Assembly (NCBI GenBank): GCA_004552395.1
Contig: SFOK01000041.1
Location: forward strand, 1 to 13,707
Direction: 5' to 3'
DNA from: Bacteroidales bacterium
Lineage (GTDB): Bacteria; Bacteroidota; Bacteroidia; Bacteroidales; Muribaculaceae
DNA length: 13,707 nucleotides
Shown here in pieces: positions 12,732-13,707 of the stretch; positions within the stretch are counted from its first letter, which is position 1; every line of letters begins with the position of its first letter. The translations under genes and the position numbers were made by a program. The notes beneath the pieces were generated by a model. That model was not told the DNA's origin. It saw only the letters and a list, made by a program, of their open reading frames with translations, and searched no databases.

Positions 12732-13514
12732 ATGGAAAGCAAAGACATTTTGACCATAGGCCCCAGGCAGTTCGCATCGCGTCTCTTTGTGGGCACAGGC
12801 AAATTCTCATCTCCCGACCTCATGCTCAAGGCTGTGGTCGCCTCCCGCTCGGAGATGATCACTGTAGCCATGAAGCGTGTCAACATGCTCAACGAAGCTA
12901 CCGACGAGATGCTCACTCACATAAACCGCGACCACGTGCAGCTGCTCCCCAACACCTCGGGTGTGCGCGACGCCGCCGAGGCCGTGCTCGCCGCCCAGAT
13001 GAGCCGCGAGATCTTCGGCACCGACTTCATAAAACTGGAGATCCACCCCGACCCCAAGTATCTCATGCCCGACCCCATAGAGACTCTCAAAGCCACGGAG
13101 CAGCTCGCCGCCGAAGGCTTCACGGTGCTCCCCTACATACAGGCCGACCCTGTGCTCTGCAAACGCCTTGAGGAGGCCGGCGCGGCCGCTGTGATGCCGC
13201 TCGCCGCCCCGATCGGCACCAACAAGGGCCTCCGCACCCGCGACCTGCTCGAGATCATCATAGAGCAAAGCAACCTTCCCGTGGTTGTCGACGCCGGTCT
13301 GGGGGCCCCGTCCCACGCCGCCGAAGCCATGGAGCTCGGTGCCGACGCCGTGCTCGTGAACACCGCCATAGCAGTGGCCGACGATCCTGTGGAGATGGCC
13401 GACGCTTTCCGTCTCGCCGTGATCGCGGGCCGCAAGGCTTACCTGGCCGGACTCGGCGCCGTGAGCCGCTCGGCTCAGGCCACAAGTCCCCTCACAGCTT
13501 TCCTCAACAAGTAA
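12732..13514 (+). CDS. thiG: Thiazole synthase ThiG
   Basis: The protein has 260 residues, full family length. SRLFVGTGKF (16-25) is the N-terminal ThiG signature, LLPNTSGVRDAAEAV (71-85) is strongly conserved, and FIKLEI (99-104) carries the Schiff-base lysine K101. VMPLAAPIGTNKGL and PVVVDAGLGAPSHAAEAMELGADAVLVNTAI complete the phosphate- and substrate-binding loops. ThiG makes the thiazole from deoxyxylulose phosphate, thiocarboxylated ThiS and dehydroglycine. It follows thiE by 65 bp with a hairpin between. Its TAA stop (13512-13514) coincides with the first three bases of the terminal repeat of the palindromic element that follows, so the element may have supplied the stop codon. Confidence 0.96.
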   Translation: MESKDILTIGPRQFASRLFVGTGKFSSPDLMLKAVVASRSEMITVAMKRVNMLNEATDEMLTHINRDHVQLLPNTSGVRDAAEAVLAAQMSREIFGTDFIKLEIHPDPKYLMPDPIETLKATEQLAAEGFTVLPYIQADPVLCKRLEEAGAAAVMPLAAPIGTNKGLRTRDLLEIIIEQSNLPVVVDAGLGAPSHAAEAMELGADAVLVNTAIAVADDPVEMADAFRLAVIAGRKAYLAGLGAVSRSAQATSPLTAFLNK

Positions 13515-13707
13515 GTAACTCTTAAAAATTAGTTAATGGTAAAACAAATTTTGTAACTCAGGATTCTGATACATCCTTGCTCGTCTTTTTTTGCGCTTTG
13601 TCCGTTGGAGCTCAGTCATGTAGCCCGCTACACTCCTTCGCTCAACCGGCCAAATCACACAAAAATCCTTCGCAATTATGTATCATCTAATTTTTGCGAG
13701 TTACTTA
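13512..13707. mobile_element. MITE-like imperfect palindrome with 10-bp terminal inverted repeats
   Basis: The ends are exact inverted repeats: TAAGTAACTC (13512-13521) and GAGTTACTTA (13698-13707). Next inside are AAAAATTAG (13524-13532) and its complement (13687-13695). TGATACAT..TTGC recurs inverted (13567-13580 and about 13671-13684). The arms continue with weaker matches to a central TGTAGC/GCTACA palindrome at 13619-13632. The left arm has about 35 extra bases, including a further GTAACTC at 13553-13559. No transposase is present. The whole region could fold as one long hairpin in RNA from either strand. It starts at the thiG stop codon and ends exactly at the window edge. Non-autonomous mobile element, dispersed repeat or large regulatory hairpin are all possible. 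Confidence 0.6.

Overview
This 13.7 kb window looks like the chromosome of a fairly GC-rich member of the Bacteroidales. The protein set fits that order (sigma-54, a LolD-type ATPase next to rbfA, a PorE-like OmpA lipoprotein, a thi cluster with a Bacteroides-type TenI domain). The promoters fit too: several match the Bacteroidetes -33/-7 consensus (TTTG, about 19-20 nt, TAnnTTTG), and genes lack clear Shine-Dalgarno sites. AUA is used freely for isoleucine despite the GC content. A Muribaculaceae-like host is my guess, with low confidence. There is no rRNA, tRNA, CRISPR array, transposase or prophage gene.

Left part (1-2700): a 283-bp non-coding stretch holds a heptamer tandem repeat, three hairpins and a promoter reading out of the left edge. 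A membrane-anchored TPR protein (minus) is divergent from rpoN (sigma-54, plus). Middle left (2700-6280, plus): tcdA, lolD, rbfA and an FtsX/LolC-LolE type permease, probably one transcription unit. RbfA sits between an ATPase and a permease that probably work together. The end of rbfA, with its stop codon, has been copied in tandem into the spacer. The permease carries an unusual acidic insert.

Middle right (6330-9891, minus): a DUF486 membrane protein, two small lipoproteins with good promoters and one clear terminator, and a 666-residue lipoprotein with TPR, PD40 propeller, beta-sandwich and OmpA domains, the architecture of the type IX secretion component PorE.

Right part (10147-13707, plus): thiD, thiS, thiE and thiG of thiamine synthesis. 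ThiD phosphorylates the pyrimidine, ThiS carries sulfur to ThiG for the thiazole, and ThiE joins the two. The thiE product is a double-length protein with a TenI-like domain fused in front of ThiE. The thiD promoter abuts its start codon, which leaves no room for a TPP riboswitch there. Immediately at the thiG stop codon begins a 196-bp imperfect palindrome with 10-bp terminal inverted repeats, a MITE-like element.

Most of the window is ordinary housekeeping sequence. The least explained parts are the non-coding repeats: the palindrome after thiG, a small hairpin family with arms like AGAGCTTGT/ACAAGCTCT, the heptamer array, and the repeats next to rbfA and the PorE-like gene. I see no convincing new multi-gene system.
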